Source: Norana najaformis
Lineage: Eukaryota; Annelida; Clitellata; Crassiclitellata; Hormogastridae
NCBI GenBank assembly: GCA_964023275.1
Contig: OZ029916.1
Coordinates: forward strand, 15,182,607 to 15,246,606
DNA: 64,000 nucleotides
Reading direction: 5' to 3'
Position 1 is the first letter of the stretch. Every line of letters begins with the position of its first letter. Below are positions 15,401 through 29,400 of this stretch, in pieces. Position numbers and translations under genes: made by a program. The notes under the pieces were generated by a model. That model was not told where the DNA came from. It did not search any database and saw nothing but the letters and a program-made list of their open reading frames with translations.

Positions 15401-17475
15401 TTACCAATGAACAGTCAGCCAGTAATAGATGCTCTTTAACAAGCTTTATACATACGGCTTTCCCAGGCAAGGGATTAAGAAGAACACACAGCAACCCTAG
15501 AAAGTTTTGAACCATCTGAAGCTTTTTAGATTAAAAGAGGATAGAACATATAACACCACATTTGCATAGTCTAATCAAGAACCAACAAGTGCACAAGCCA
15601 CCGTTTTAGCCAAGTCATCAGTCAGAGAATGCCTGACGTGATGTAATGCCCTGATGTGATGTAGAAACAAGAGTAGAGTATTGTCAGCACAGCAATAAGA
15701 TAGGAACGACAAAAACAAACTACACACATGTATTATGCATGCATGTAAACAGACAAATGGGCAAACTGAAGATTGGCTTATTAAGTTTAAGGTTACATGC
15801 TTGAATTCTAAAGCCAAGAATACCATACATTGCTACCACCATATTGTCCTCCTAGACGGTTGCATTCTTCTGATACTGGCTCGTTGCTAGAACCAAGGTT
15901 CAGGACAAATGAAGTGCTTTCAACTGCTGCACTTCTTGTATATGGAATCGTCAACCACAAAAGGTTTGATTTGCCAACTTGCTTTCGTCGTTTAAAGAGA
16001 GACGGTGAAGGACAATCCAGTAATTTTAAATTGTTGACCATTATTTGAAAAGATAAATAGGTGTGTTGTACGCAGTGCATTTAATGATTAAACTTGATGG
16101 ATCAGTTGAGTCAGAACAAATATTCCAAAAGTTTCAGACTATGCACATAATCCTAGATTATAGTCATTAAATTCATAGCATAAGACAAACTCAACTTGTA
16201 AATTTGACTTTGTAATAAAATAAACAGCTAGAGACAGATATAAGTAGCCATCTCGACACGACCACGCAAAACTAGTTATGAACAAATGATAAGGTAGCCG
16301 AACTACTCTTAGAGACTTAGGCTAAGTAGAAATCAAACACCTACCGGTTTAATTTTGAGCAAGCGAACAAACCCTGAGACCGTGACTGTACACTTGGCAA
16401 GACAGATGTGTTTGATTTAGCCCAAAGACATTGGACTTGTCCAGCATCATGATCAGAAACAACAGCATTTGCCAAGTCCGGTGAACTGCATGCTGTTGGC
16501 ACCTAGACAACCACAAGCACAGATAAACTAAAACACACAAAACTGTATCAGCTTATTCATCGTTGCATCACTAGTAGTTCACTCTGGCCTTGGCCATGGG
16601 TGAACATTAATTTTCACCTCAGTTTCAGATTTACTGACTTTGTGTGCATAATAAGTGCTTTAATTAAATAAGCAGGGCAAAATCAAGTGCATCAAATGAA
16701 CCTAGTCAACAGTATCCTTCTGTAATAAGAGAAGAGCAAGCAGCAGAAGTTAGAGACTGATCCAATGCAACAGCAAACTGAATGTGATTAGCCTGACTGA
16801 AGCAATTTTCAACTGTCACTAATGCACTAGAACAAGAATTTTACTGAAGTTAACTCTGTTTCTAGAATGGCATCAGCTTCATGCAATATTGGTGACTTTT
16901 CCAGTTATATGTGCATTATTCGTTTTGTTCCTTATGAACTCTGACATCAATTAGTAAAAAGTGCCTTCAGAGGTATTTAAAAAGCACTATACAATTTTTC
17001 ATTTACAGACATACATACATATCTACCTGTATTTTGTGGATACGTTCAATGGAACGTTCTTTGAATGTACAAAACTGTGGCTCTAGAAAAAGAAAGACAA
17101 GCGTTTAGTCCCAATAGTTTTAAAAATATTCAATGAACAACAACAAAAACAATTATGTAAAAGCCTTTCTGTGAACATTATACAAAGGATAAATATTCAA
17201 ACTTTATATTTAATTATTTCAATCTAACACATTTGGCCCCATTTTTGTATAGTTATGACTAAATTAAACAAGGTTCCATCAGTATGATTTAAAAACCTGA
17301 CACCTAAGGTAACTAAGATCAACTGGAAAAGCTGTTAATAGTATTTTTGAATGTAAACCGATATGAACTGGTAAAAGTTTAACAAAAATCCACTGTTAAC
17401 TGACAGACCATTCTGAAGAAGTGGCTTTCCTGCTAACTGACAATAGTGCTTCAGTTTCTTCTCTATGCTTTTTAG
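12431..17475 (-). CDS. FRMD4: FRMD4 exons 17-21 (C-terminal disordered tail)
   Basis: Exon 17 (17475-17409) encodes LKSIEKKLKHYCQLAGKPLL, aligning with the family LQEIENAINENRIKSGKKP helix. Exon 18 (17082-17027) and exon 19 (16502-16345) have good acceptors but low conservation. Exon 20 is a 45 nt micro-exon (15977-15933; WQIKPFVVDDSIYKK), supported by an IKP motif as in the vertebrate SPIKPKMW segment and by phase; its donor AA|GTGCAG is weak. Exon 21 (13598-12431) encodes the last 388 residues, including the Cys-rich repeat at 777-857 and a basic RSYSVSRGRMSKR segment. The stop is at 12433-12431. Confidence 0.7.
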
Positions 17476-20400
17476 CTGCAGTAAAAAACAAATCAATTAC
17501 AAAGTCTTCACAGAGAATGCCATTTTTTACGAATACACTGGAAACCAACTAACATTACTAGAATTATTAGAAATTTTCAAAAAACCTGATAACATGCAAC
17601 ATTTGAGAAACTTGGTAACTAGAACAAAAATTAATATGTAGTTAATTGATTGCTACCACAATTGATGGCAAACAAAAAACAATCAATAGAGCAAAGGCAA
17701 AAAGTTTAAGACTGAAATCCTGCATAAGTTATCATGTGGCCCATTATTATTATCATTATTAAAACATTATATTATTATTAATTAGAAACAGCGCCAGCGT
17801 TTAATGCACAAGACATCAACCAATGGGGCACAAAATTCATGCCACAGTCAGGTATATATCCAGGAAGTCAGTCCACTGAAACAATAAAATCCCAAAGGCA
17901 AAGGTAACACACTTGCTAACATGATTCTACAGAAACTCCCCACAAAAGGATCTTTTAGGTACAGGACAAACACGTATTCACAATAATCCAGCAGCAGAAC
18001 ACCTTTCTTAAATTTCTAACTACTATGTTCTCCCTCTTCATACAGTAAGTTAAACTCCCACGCTCCATAGCAGAAGAGGTCAATGCAACTTTAAGGTTCA
18101 TGAACCAGCAGTGGTCAAATCCCAAAGTCCAGGACTTGAAGCCAGTGCACCACAGGACTTTCACTGGTATTAAATTACACTGCTTGGTGACAGACAAGTG
18201 CGTGTGACCAACCTACCCATGGTTGCTACACAAAATCTGTCCAGCAGGCTCAAACCATTGATCATTAGCTTTTAGACCAAGCACACAGACCACCACGCCC
18301 CGTAATACCAGGCGGCCATTCTGCCCTCTTTGGTGCTTTGCACTCATCTGACATGGACATTACCTTTGGACCAAGGGAATGAATTTGAATGACACAGAAT
18401 AAGGCTTTTGCTATCCTACTGCTTGTGCCCAAGTAGTAGTTGCAGGCTGCAGTGTTGCAGCTCACTGTCTTAAGACTCACCTATTTATTTCCAGGTGGCT
18501 CAAATGCCATGAAGGCAAGTGAGTAGTTTCCTCTGTAAGAGGCTTATATTAATACTATACAATGCACAGAATAAATGAGAAAAGTTGCATGTCAGTTCTG
18601 AAATCTTTTGAGCTTCCTGAGGACTTGCCTTCTTCAACGCTTTGTGATGCAACTGCTGTCTTGACTTAAAAACCTGTTGGTCAACCATCACATCGTTGAC
18701 CAGATTCTGATATGCAGATGTTATTCTCTTCTGCATCCTAAAATCCTCTTCCAGCTTTTCCAGCATCACCTCAGTCTAAACACAGTCATAGGTTATCACT
18801 GTTTTAAGAAAACCTCATTTAAAAGAACACCCTTGCACTGTATTTCGTACTTACTGTTTTGTCTGTCTAGGGGAAAACTCATTTCAGAATAGCCATATCC
18901 ATGATGTGACACCATATCTTCCTGTCCTGGGATTTTTTCTATGTAGTGTGCACTGCGCAACCCAAAGACCATGTCATTCCGAATGCTTTTCTAAATTTCT
19001 GGTCCACATGGTTCTGGGTCTATTGCATGGTCTCTTCCAGTCCTTGAGGTCTTGATTTATTACAGCCTGTTTGGCTCTCCTAGGGTCCTCCTCATGTGGG
19101 ACTTGTATGACAGCACTTAATGATGCCATTGTTAACACAGAATTAAAACAATGCTCAGTAAAGCAGTCCTTTGAGAACCATGAATTTTAAATTCTACCAG
19201 CACTAACCACCTGCTCCACTGCAGATGTCATGGCACACAAAACAATTTCCCTTTAACCAGAACTTTAACAGCACCGCTATCCACCAACCACCCATTGCTA
19301 GTTCACGCTTGCTATAAAGGGCTTGTAATAAAAAGCACACATTGGGCATAGCAATAGAACTATGTAGCAGATGGCACTTGCTATGTTTGGAAGGCAATAC
19401 CAATGGATGTAATGTGCCCTAAGTGAAGTACAAAGCAGCAATGTAGAGTGTAGAACCTATCAAGTGATGAGCATTTCTAACATGATGAACTGGACATTTC
19501 TCCAGTTTATCCTCAACAAAAAACTCCTATCAGTGGAAAACTCAGCAGTTTTATAGCAATCATCAGTTGGTGAGGAGATAGACAAATTTATTGTCAATGA
19601 GGTTCGGGTTTATGTAAGCTCACATCACAGCCTGTAGTATAAGGAAGTAATATAATGCACATTTGTTAACATGCCATATGTCCATCAACTGAGCGAGGAA
19701 TGGTGGTATAGGGTCATTGAGGAAGATGACAAGGACTCTTAGTGCCAAGACATTTATTTACCAAAGGTTTCAAGATGAGTGTTTAAAAATGAACCCGAAA
19801 TCTTGGATGATGAAATATTCCCTGACAGCATTAGAGGAAATATTTGTTTAGCTGCTTACCAAATCTCTGTCTTCACTGATGCATGATTTTGTTAAGACAG
19901 TCTCAGCTGGCAAAGTAACTTTTGAATCTTTAAGATCATCTGGGACATCATCAGGCAAGCATCCAGTAATAGCCTGTGTTTACAATCAATTATCAAATGC
20001 ATGTATCTTAGTTTGGTGGATGCATATGTATACATGTATTTACCAGCATGTACGTATTTTTTGGTATGTACATGTATGTATGTAAACATGTCTGCAGGTA
20101 TCAAGGAAATGAAAGAGCACAGTAAATAATTCATTAACAGCATTTACCTGAACTAAAAATCACACTTTCTATCAAATCACACAAATCACGCTTTCTTCTA
20201 CTTTTTAGTTGTTTCTGCAACTCATGTAATGACCTTTTGCTTTCTGTCACAATGTCCTTTTTTAAATGCCAAAGGCAATGCCTGTCACTATTTATCATAA
20301 AAGCACTCTGTAAGTACAGTCTTCTGTATAAAACTAAATTCTGAAACAATTATCTCAATCAGACCTAGAAGTAGAAGTTACTAACCGCTTCTCTAAGACA

Positions 20401-23400
20401 CATTTCTCTAAGAGATTTAAGTTTCTCTTGCAGCTCTTCCTCAAGAGCTTTCTTTCGATCTTTCAAGGCATAGAAAAGTTCCCTTTTTGCTAATTTGCCA
20501 GGAAGTAGAGGGACAAAATTAGCTGAAAGCAACCACAAAAAATCTCTATCGTTATAATCCAGACTTCACACGCATAGTGAAATCAGCAAGCTAAAATGGT
20601 CGAACAACACTGAGGATCATGATTAAAGCAAGTACCAGCATTGGTGAATTTTCTCTCCTTACAGTTTATCAAACTGAGAAGAAAAACACATTGATGGCAT
20701 CAAGAATTCAAACAGAATGAACCAAAATTTGAAACTTCCATAGTAAAACATAATGAAATGGAAGTTAAGCTTTTCACAACTTTCATGCAAGTCCAAATTT
20801 TATCAAACTTCACTAGAGTCCTGGAAATTGTAATCTATTACATTGCTGTCTAATGTCTTTACAATTGTTCAATATTGTTTTGAAACTCATCCTCATCAGT
20901 TATAAATTGAACAATTTCTGTTCTGACTATAATTATTGCTATTTGAAAATGAACACTTTCATCCTGAATGATGGTATTGAGAAAATTACAGGATTAATAG
21001 TGCAACATGTCTGCAAACCATAATAATTAGTATACCCATCCGTGAAAATAAATTTTTAAATATTGAAAAAAAATGTTCCTGCTAATGATAGTGCAAGTAA
21101 GCAAGACTAGAAGTGCATCTTGGTAGAAATCTTTACCATCCGCAGTGGATGCTGACCGGCTACAAGTGTGGTGCCCACGTTTGATCTTTCTTGACTGCCT
21201 TGCGCCCTCAAAATTTTCATCAATAAAATCACCTGCTGTTTCATGCATTGTTCTTGCTACAGCCAACTGCAAGAATAACAACAAAGAAAAAACACTGACC
21301 AATGCCAAGCACCACAGACTCACAACTGCTAAAGACTTTATCAATTACTGTCAAGCACAATGAGGATAAACAATGCCAAGTGTGGCTAGTGTGGCTTGGA
21401 TGGGTGACCAGCAGCGAAACAGCTGACCAACTGGGCCAACTCAGCTTCCCATAACTCCAGGATCAGCATAAGAGTACTGACACACATTAGAAGATTTTTA
21501 AAATGCCATGTTGTTGGATTGCTAGGAGGTCACTCAAAATATTCTTCGGCTCAAGATCACTCTTTTGCAGATTTTCTGTGTGTGGAAATGTGTATGCAAG
21601 TGTTTTACTGTACAGTTACCTAAAAGTGGTAAATGTATTGGATATGCAAGTAGCCCTTTAGTAAACTTAAAAAAATAATTGCTCACCTTAGATTTTTTAC
21701 AGTCCAGGTAGAACTGGTGCTGAGCTATGGCCATTGACCACATAGTTTTCGTCAGTTGTCCACTTTCCGTGGTCCAAGAGTGGACATTGAAGTTGCTTGG
21801 AAAAAATGCCCGACGAGCTATAGAAGCACTGGAAAAAAGCGAAAAACCAATAAATAAGCAGCAATGTTAACACAAAACATTGGCCGGCTTATAAAACCAA
21901 AATCCAGCATATGCCCAGTCGATTTACCACAGCTGCTGATTTCATTCTCCTCTTATAATAAAATCATCAATATTTTTTCACTACAGAGCTAGGTTTCTAT
22001 GGCTTTATTATCTTTTTTCACAGCTTTAAATAAACAACTCGAATGATCCTATTTTAATCTAATGACTTCTGAAACTCCATAAACACATTTCGCATTGCCA
22101 TTAAAGTATGATATGCTCAGCAGACAACAAAACAGACATTTGTAAAACAACTTCGCACCGTTTCGCATTGTGAACTTCAACGGAGAACTTTCGATCCCGG
22201 AAGTATAGATTCTCCAGCTGATTCCATGGAAAAACCTAGTCGGCAAAATTTAAAATTAATTAAATCAAGAAACAAATGAAAACACAAACTGTAACAGTGA
22301 GTAAAAGTTTAGGAAATTCATGAACAAACTTAGCTAAGAATAAGATCAGTTATTTGAGCACCCCTGTTGAGATTATTCCCTAAGAGGCGCTTTATAAATC
22401 TTAAATTACGATTACAATTTTGTGAGTCAGAATTAGCCTTTGAAAACACAGAAGGCAATTCTGTCTTAAAGGTAGTTCATATTAAAACAGATTAAATCCT
22501 TTTCGCTAATTAAAGTCAACAATAAAAAGCATTCAGCCCAACAGATCACATGACAAATAAAAACTTACCCTGCGTGGAACTTTCTTATCATCAAAGTCAT
22601 AAAGTGAAATGCCTTTGCAACTGATCCCTAGAAACCATGGAAGACCACTTCTATCCTAAAAACAAGAAATGGCGAGATAACAACAATTCAAACATACCAT
22701 TAATGCCTTAATGTCCTCCTGTATCCATAACTGGCCAGGCACAAAACAAGACTGAACAACAAAGAAGTTTTCATAGCCGAATGATGACATAATTTGTATC
22801 AACAATCCAACAGTCATCCTAAAAAGATACATCTGCAGTGATCAAAAGCATCGATCTAGGAAAATCTTTAACACCAGGTGGCTTGTTTATACCTTATTGA
22901 CAGATTTTTTGTTTTTCACAGCTACATTTACTTATTATTTGGATATTCTTTTGGATACTGTGCTTGGGCTTACCGGATTTACGACAGTGAACATTTCGAT
23001 CTGGATTCATTTAAGCCTTACAAACTTTGGACTTGAGCTGGTGCCTGGCATGACATGGAACTCCCCCATGAATCTACAGTTCTGCTGAGGCTACTCAACC
23101 GTGATGGCTTGATGGTGATAGGTGTGGTAAGAAATATGTTGCATGAGCTGCATGTATGGCGTCTGGATTCCCAGAAAGGTGGCCCATCAACACAGTTGCC
23201 CAGCCCTGCCTGTTCTCTGGAACAAAACTCAACAGGCCAGCTGCAAAACTTGAACGATGATAAGAACAAGCTGGCTGTGCAGTGCAACAGGCTGGATTGT
23301 GAACTGAGGCATGGCATGCCTAGATTCTCAGCAGCAGACATGATGCGATAGCCAGTACAGTCACCAGCCATGATATGGATGTCTTCATTGTGGCTGAGAT

Positions 23401-26400
23401 ATGGCATCAATCAGCCTTGGATGTTGCATTAATGACAGTTGGCTCCTAAAGGCTATTACATTGTAGTTTTGCCAGGTGATAATTCTGACTTGCTTACATC
23501 TTGCTCAGGCAGTGGAATGGCTGTCTTCCATAGGGAATATCTGCATGCGAATTGTGTTGAACTTAATGCGACTCTTACCATCTCTGAGGTCTTACTCAGT
23601 TCCTTTGGAACAAAACGTGGGCCAATTACCATCATCGCCATTAACCAAATGGATCTTGGCCACCACCTATGACATTCATTAGGGAGCTCACAACTCTCCC
23701 TGAAAACCTGGTCACATACAGTAGCCAACTGGTCATGACTGGTGACCTTAATATCCACTCAGAGGATCCAGGTTGCCCTTGGGCCAATCAGTTGAGAAAG
23801 TTCATCACTAGCTTCGCTACAAAGTAACACGTCACCGTACCCACACATGCCAATGGCGGCTGTCTCGATTTGGTCATTACCTGAAATGGCTTCAGCTTAG
23901 TCACAGTCACCCATGAGCCTCCATCAGTTTATGAACACAGCATGCCGACCTACAATATTCTATTCCACTACCGGTATTCCTGACTGGGAATCCTTCCACA
24001 GAGCTCGCCTGACATTCCTATTTGCTGGCTATGTGCAGAGGCCAATCTTTCCTGGCTTGAGTCTAACTGTTCCACTCAAGTCGTAATCAGCTAGCTGAAA
24101 TAATTTCGCATATTTCAGAATATGTGCGACAGATGCCACATTGACTTCCAATTGCCATGCAAATATCCAAGATCATCCTGATGGCATGTGCCTCACTTGT
24201 TAGCACTGCCCTGACATACGTCAAGGAGTTCTGTTTTCCAAGATCCAATACGAGTCCGAGTCCGCTGTGTTTGCGATCATGCTCTGCATCCCGTGGAGAT
24301 ATGCAGGTGCTGTGCTTCCTCACTTACACCCACACCAATAGTGCTTTCTCATGTGTTGGACGATCTCATGGAACAGTCTGCCAATGCATTTACGTCCTGT
24401 TGCGTTTGACTCGGTCCAGCAAACTTTTTAAAACTGCCTTAAAACGCAGACCAGTCAGACAGTCATGTGTGCAGTACTTAATATGTGCTATATTAAGTGT
24501 CCTGATACATACATATAAACATACTATTAAAATTCCCTTTAATGAATCAGTGTCTTTGAGAGGTTTTCAAAATGCAGTATATAAATGCTCACATACACAA
24601 ACACATTCTATTCAGTGTTATTCCCCGAACAAATAACACCAAATACCACATCAAAGTGAATACAATGGATCATGACGGCAGAGTTTTTTTCATCAACAAG
24701 AAAAAATATGGCCACCGTTAACTAACCTTAACCTCATAGTAATGAATGCCATACATAGGCAGATGCTCAACGATAGACATGTAACTAAAAATAAAACAAG
24801 TAAGATTACTAGAAAGAAGAAAGAAAGTAAAACATCAGCTAAAACAACATCACTTAGCAGAAAAATTAGATTCAAACCAAAAGTTCAAAAGCAAACTCAA
24901 ACAAAAGACTACAACTGAAATCTGAATGATGATAAAACAGTGTTTTAAGCACTTCACTAGCTCATATGATCCAGCTAACTCTTGAACATAGTGATACAAT
25001 GGCAGTAGCAGCAAGACATTTACTTTGCAAAGACTTCATAACTAAAGACATAATAAGTTATAAGATGTAACAACACTTCTAATTATTCATTTTTAGGTTG
25101 ATCATTAATATAGCTGTTGGTAAGATATTAAGCTTTCTTCTTCTCCTTGTGATTACCACAGCTAAACAGAAATCAACAAATTAAACTAAACCAAATTCTT
25201 AAATAACAATATAGTCAGTAGAAATAAATAAAAAAACCAAGAGAATAAATTAAATATATATTCAATAAAACACATGTTCACAGAAGGCCATCTGAAGCAA
25301 AAGTGAAACACGTTACTTAAGAAATTACTACTTTGCACGATAACTTGAAGAACTGCTCACCAGACGATTGATGATCCTTTGGTATGACCCTTTAAGTTCC
25401 TGTAGATGGTTAGAACCCTGTCTTCACTGGAAACAAGAGAAGATCCATTCATAAATACATCCAAATTATCAATAATATTTTGTTGGTCTCTGCTACTTTA
25501 TTGCCTGAAAAAACTATAATGAACAGCAAGAATAAAATAGAAATATCTCTGAAAAATGGTTATATAGGGCCATGAAATGAAATTTCATTAATGCTGGTGC
25601 ATAAGGCAGGGCGGCATAACAAGCACAGCCGGTGCATAGGGTGCAAGTCAGTGCATGGGGCAGGCCTACAAATCTGTTCAGGGGCACAGGTTGAGGCATG
25701 TTGTGCACAGCACAGGGCAGTGCATGGGGAGCAGAGGTTGACACCAGGGAACAGGTTGTTGTCAACATGAGACCCTGGTAAATAATTGACAAATAAATGC
25801 GAAACTGTAATATAATTTAATTCAATTTCACTTCTTCACTCCTTTGAAGTTGATAGTAAGTCAGTGGAAAGTAAGTGCTGCCTTAATTATTAATAATAAA
25901 TGCTTTAGTACAATGTAATAATAAGCATGACTTACCAATAGGAGATGGAAGGAAATTCCTTCAGAGTTTCTGTTGGGAATACTGATAAATTCTTTAAATG
26001 TGCTTTTGCAGTTTCTTCACTAAAATCATAAATCAATATTTCTTCATTTACTCATACAATATCCTAAATGTCTGCACTAATTACGTCCAAAACAGTGTGG
26101 TACACTCTTGAGCTGGAGCTAAATGCAGCAAAAGCTAATTACAGCTGAAACCAAATGACACACAAGAACTCCAACCCACAACAATTTTCAAGACAGAATA
26201 AAGTCAAACCAGAAGCAAAGCAAGAAAGAAAGGTAAACTGGCCAAAAAGACCCCGTAAGACTCCTACTTACTTGACAAAGTTTCCATTTGTTGCTTGTAG
26301 GACAAAAGCTGCCAGCATAAAAATATTGTCGCTGTCGCAGTTGATTTTACCCTAAAACAGCAGCAAAAAGTATTTGATGACACAAAGGCAAAACAATTTT

Positions 26401-29400
26401 AAAAGTGATGACTATAAAAAATTAAAATGAAGGATACAATTTATGAATTTCAAAGGCACCATGGAAGAGGTCTTTGCCAAAATGAAGCTGAAACCTAAAC
26501 TAACCTAATCACAACAATAAACCTAAACTAACCTAATCACAACAATCACACATGAACGTCAGTTTATCACCTCTTGAATGGCTTGTCTGGATTGGAGGTA
26601 GAACAGTTCAACTGTTGCATTGTCTTTGAGGTAGGATATGCTTTCCACAAAAAACCTGCATTCCAATCAACACAACAGATAACACTCAAACTAATTTACT
26701 AAACACTTTGATGAAAAGCTGATCTACCAAAACAACTGATTTAAAAGCTCAGTAATAAAGAACAATTGTTTATTAATTATTTTTTGTTATTATTCATTCC
26801 ACAGAAACCGATTTGGTATGGCTACAGTAACGGTATCATATTTTGTTACAATTTTCACAAGAGAAAAACTGTTTCCTTTTACCTTACGGCGAGATATACA
26901 ACAAGTGGACCAGCAGATTTAAGAAAGCTGTGGTCTAAAACACGACGATCCAGCTGCAACCAATGGCTCTGGCCGCTGCAAAATCAGAAGAAAACCATAT
27001 AAACCACATCCCACTTCAATGCGTGCATCAGCAAACAAAAACACTGACAAACTTAGCAGGTATACCTGAACAAAAAGCAGACTATATACACTGAACCAAT
27101 AGCGGTTTGTGGGAAAGACAGCCAGGCAGCCAGCCAGAAAAGCCAAGAGACATGTACCGGTAATCTGGTATTATCCTTAGTTTAGTACCATTAGTATACC
27201 CACTCATACATACACACACTATTGTTAAACAAAGCTACCAAATTTCTTTAAAGGGATTAGATATGTTCACAGGAGCAGAATCTTCATTTACTATCTGAGC
27301 TATGAATTCAGTTAATGAACTAATTGATCAAATTAATGTTCAAGTCCTGCTGCCAAACTACACCTGGATCTGTCAAGAGAGGAGTCTAATTTTGTTTTGG
27401 AAGGCAGCAAGTAACTTCTTTTGTTTTTACAATTAATGATTTTAACTGCTGCAGTAACTTACAAAGAGTCACTGAAATGCAGACCAAAATATTCCTTCTC
27501 TTTCAGACTGAAGTGCGAGGCAGCCAAGTCGAGTAGCTCTCCAGCGTAGAGCTTCGGCTTTGAAACACAAACAAACACCCCAGTTATGCACCAAAGTAAG
27601 CAAGGAAATCCATACAATGACTACACAGACAGACAGTGAACCGTTTTGTAAAAGAGTGTTAGCATGAGCAAGGGGTTCAACTGTTACTTACCCCCTATTC
27701 ATCTATGGAACTACACCACCACTGTAAGGTAAAAGAAATAATCCTCCAATAAACCCCATCATTGATCAGTGTGCCAGCTAAATCCACTACCTGCCCTTAC
27801 CTTCACAAAACTCTGCAGGCACAGAAAAAACAGGCAGATAGAACTAAGTCGATACATTATTGGCTCCAGATAGAGAGGCAACATGTAAAAGGGTGAATAC
27901 AATAATCCTTTTCCATGTATTCAGATAGAGAGGCAACATGTAAATGGGTGAATACAATAACCCTTTTCCATGTATTCAGTAGAGGCTTTGAGATGAAGTA
28001 TTATTCCAAAGGTTAATTTAATTAAAAGCAGCTGGACAGTAAGTAATCAACCTAGAATAATGAGGAATGTATTCATCAGTTGACTACTCCAGTACAATTA
28101 GGACAGTGAAAGAATTCCTTTTCTTCTTCATTTATTTCTACATTTCTTACAATTATTTCTCTTGTGTAGTTCTTCTGGGTCTCTTCCACCTGGGATTCCT
28201 ATTTCCCTACAAGAAATAAATATTCTACGAGTGCCTGAAATTCACGACCGAGGTGTGTTTCTATCACTGGGGTCTCAAGTTGTTAAAATTATACAGCCCT
28301 GTTACTTTTACCTGATGCAACTTTGATCTCTCACCCATGATGCAGTCATTCTGCTCATCCTCTTCTCTGTTCACTTGTCCTATCACAAAGGGGCTATTGC
28401 AAGTCATTCCTCTGATCTCTTCCTCGTCACCTTTATAACTCCTTATAGTCAATGTTATCCTCTATTTTTTGCCATGTGCACAGTAGCCTACTGAGAATAA
28501 CAGGGAAAATATGCCAGAAGCTGTGACAATGAGCAAACTTTAACTTTTAAGTAACCTGAATGCTCACCACAAAATGTGTGTCCTAGAAAACTGTTGTGCA
28601 TACAATCCTCAAAAGTCATGCATGAATGAATGTGCACGGCTTAGAGGAAACACTGCTTATAGTCTGTTCCATGTGCAACCTCTTGCCTTAATCTTCAGCT
28701 TCCTCCAAAATCTCCAATCACTGCCCAGGTATTGCCTTCAGAATAAGACTGATCATCTTTTCCAACTCAGGTCCAGTTTAAAGTTGCCATCCTAGTGCAT
28801 AAAATGCACTTAAGGTCTAGCACCGAGTTACTCTGTTGACTTGTGCATTCCAGTCACACTTATCTACCAGGTCAAACTTACCATCAGCTTCTACCTAGCC
28901 AGTTTGTCACATCATTGCAAAGAAGCAAAAAACATTACAAAGAAGCAAAAAACATTGCAAAGAAGCAAAAAAGATTTTTATGTTTCTGTGCCTTTTCATA
29001 GCCTGGTTTACATAAGTGGAATTCACTACCACCAGCTTGGCTGGACCTTTATTTCTTTCTCTTGCATCATTTCACAAACAACTGAAGACACTTTTCCCAG
29101 CTACCTTCACTTTTGAGTTGAATTCAGTAATTAACTCATACATCATCTGCCACTGGTTGGAGTCAAGGCATCAATAATCAAAAAGCAAACAAATGAACAA
29201 AAACATCCAAAACACTTGTAGCAGTAGTCTGTTGCTCAAGGTCCTCACTGAGTTATAAGCTCCAGAGTGGCTCAACTTCAACTAACAGAGGAACATTCAA
29301 CCAACTGGCCATCAAGTGGCACTTAATTAACAACTCAGTAGCATGGGAATCCCATGACCTAACTGAGACAAAGTATCAACTAAAACCACCTGAAACTCCT

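Noticed and set aside
15047-15515. Minus-strand ORFs of 67-99 aa in the last FRMD4 intron
   Set aside because: Protein-like in places (GFLRKSGQSINKEADSE), but frames are broken and I recognise no family. Possibly an unidentified transposon relic.
20148-20214. A possible extra FRMD4 exon encoding KQLKSRRKRDLCDLIESV
   Set aside because: It has acceptable splice sites, but its length (67 nt) breaks the frame and it has no counterpart in the family alignment. Exon 14 joins exon 15 directly with conserved sequence across the junction.
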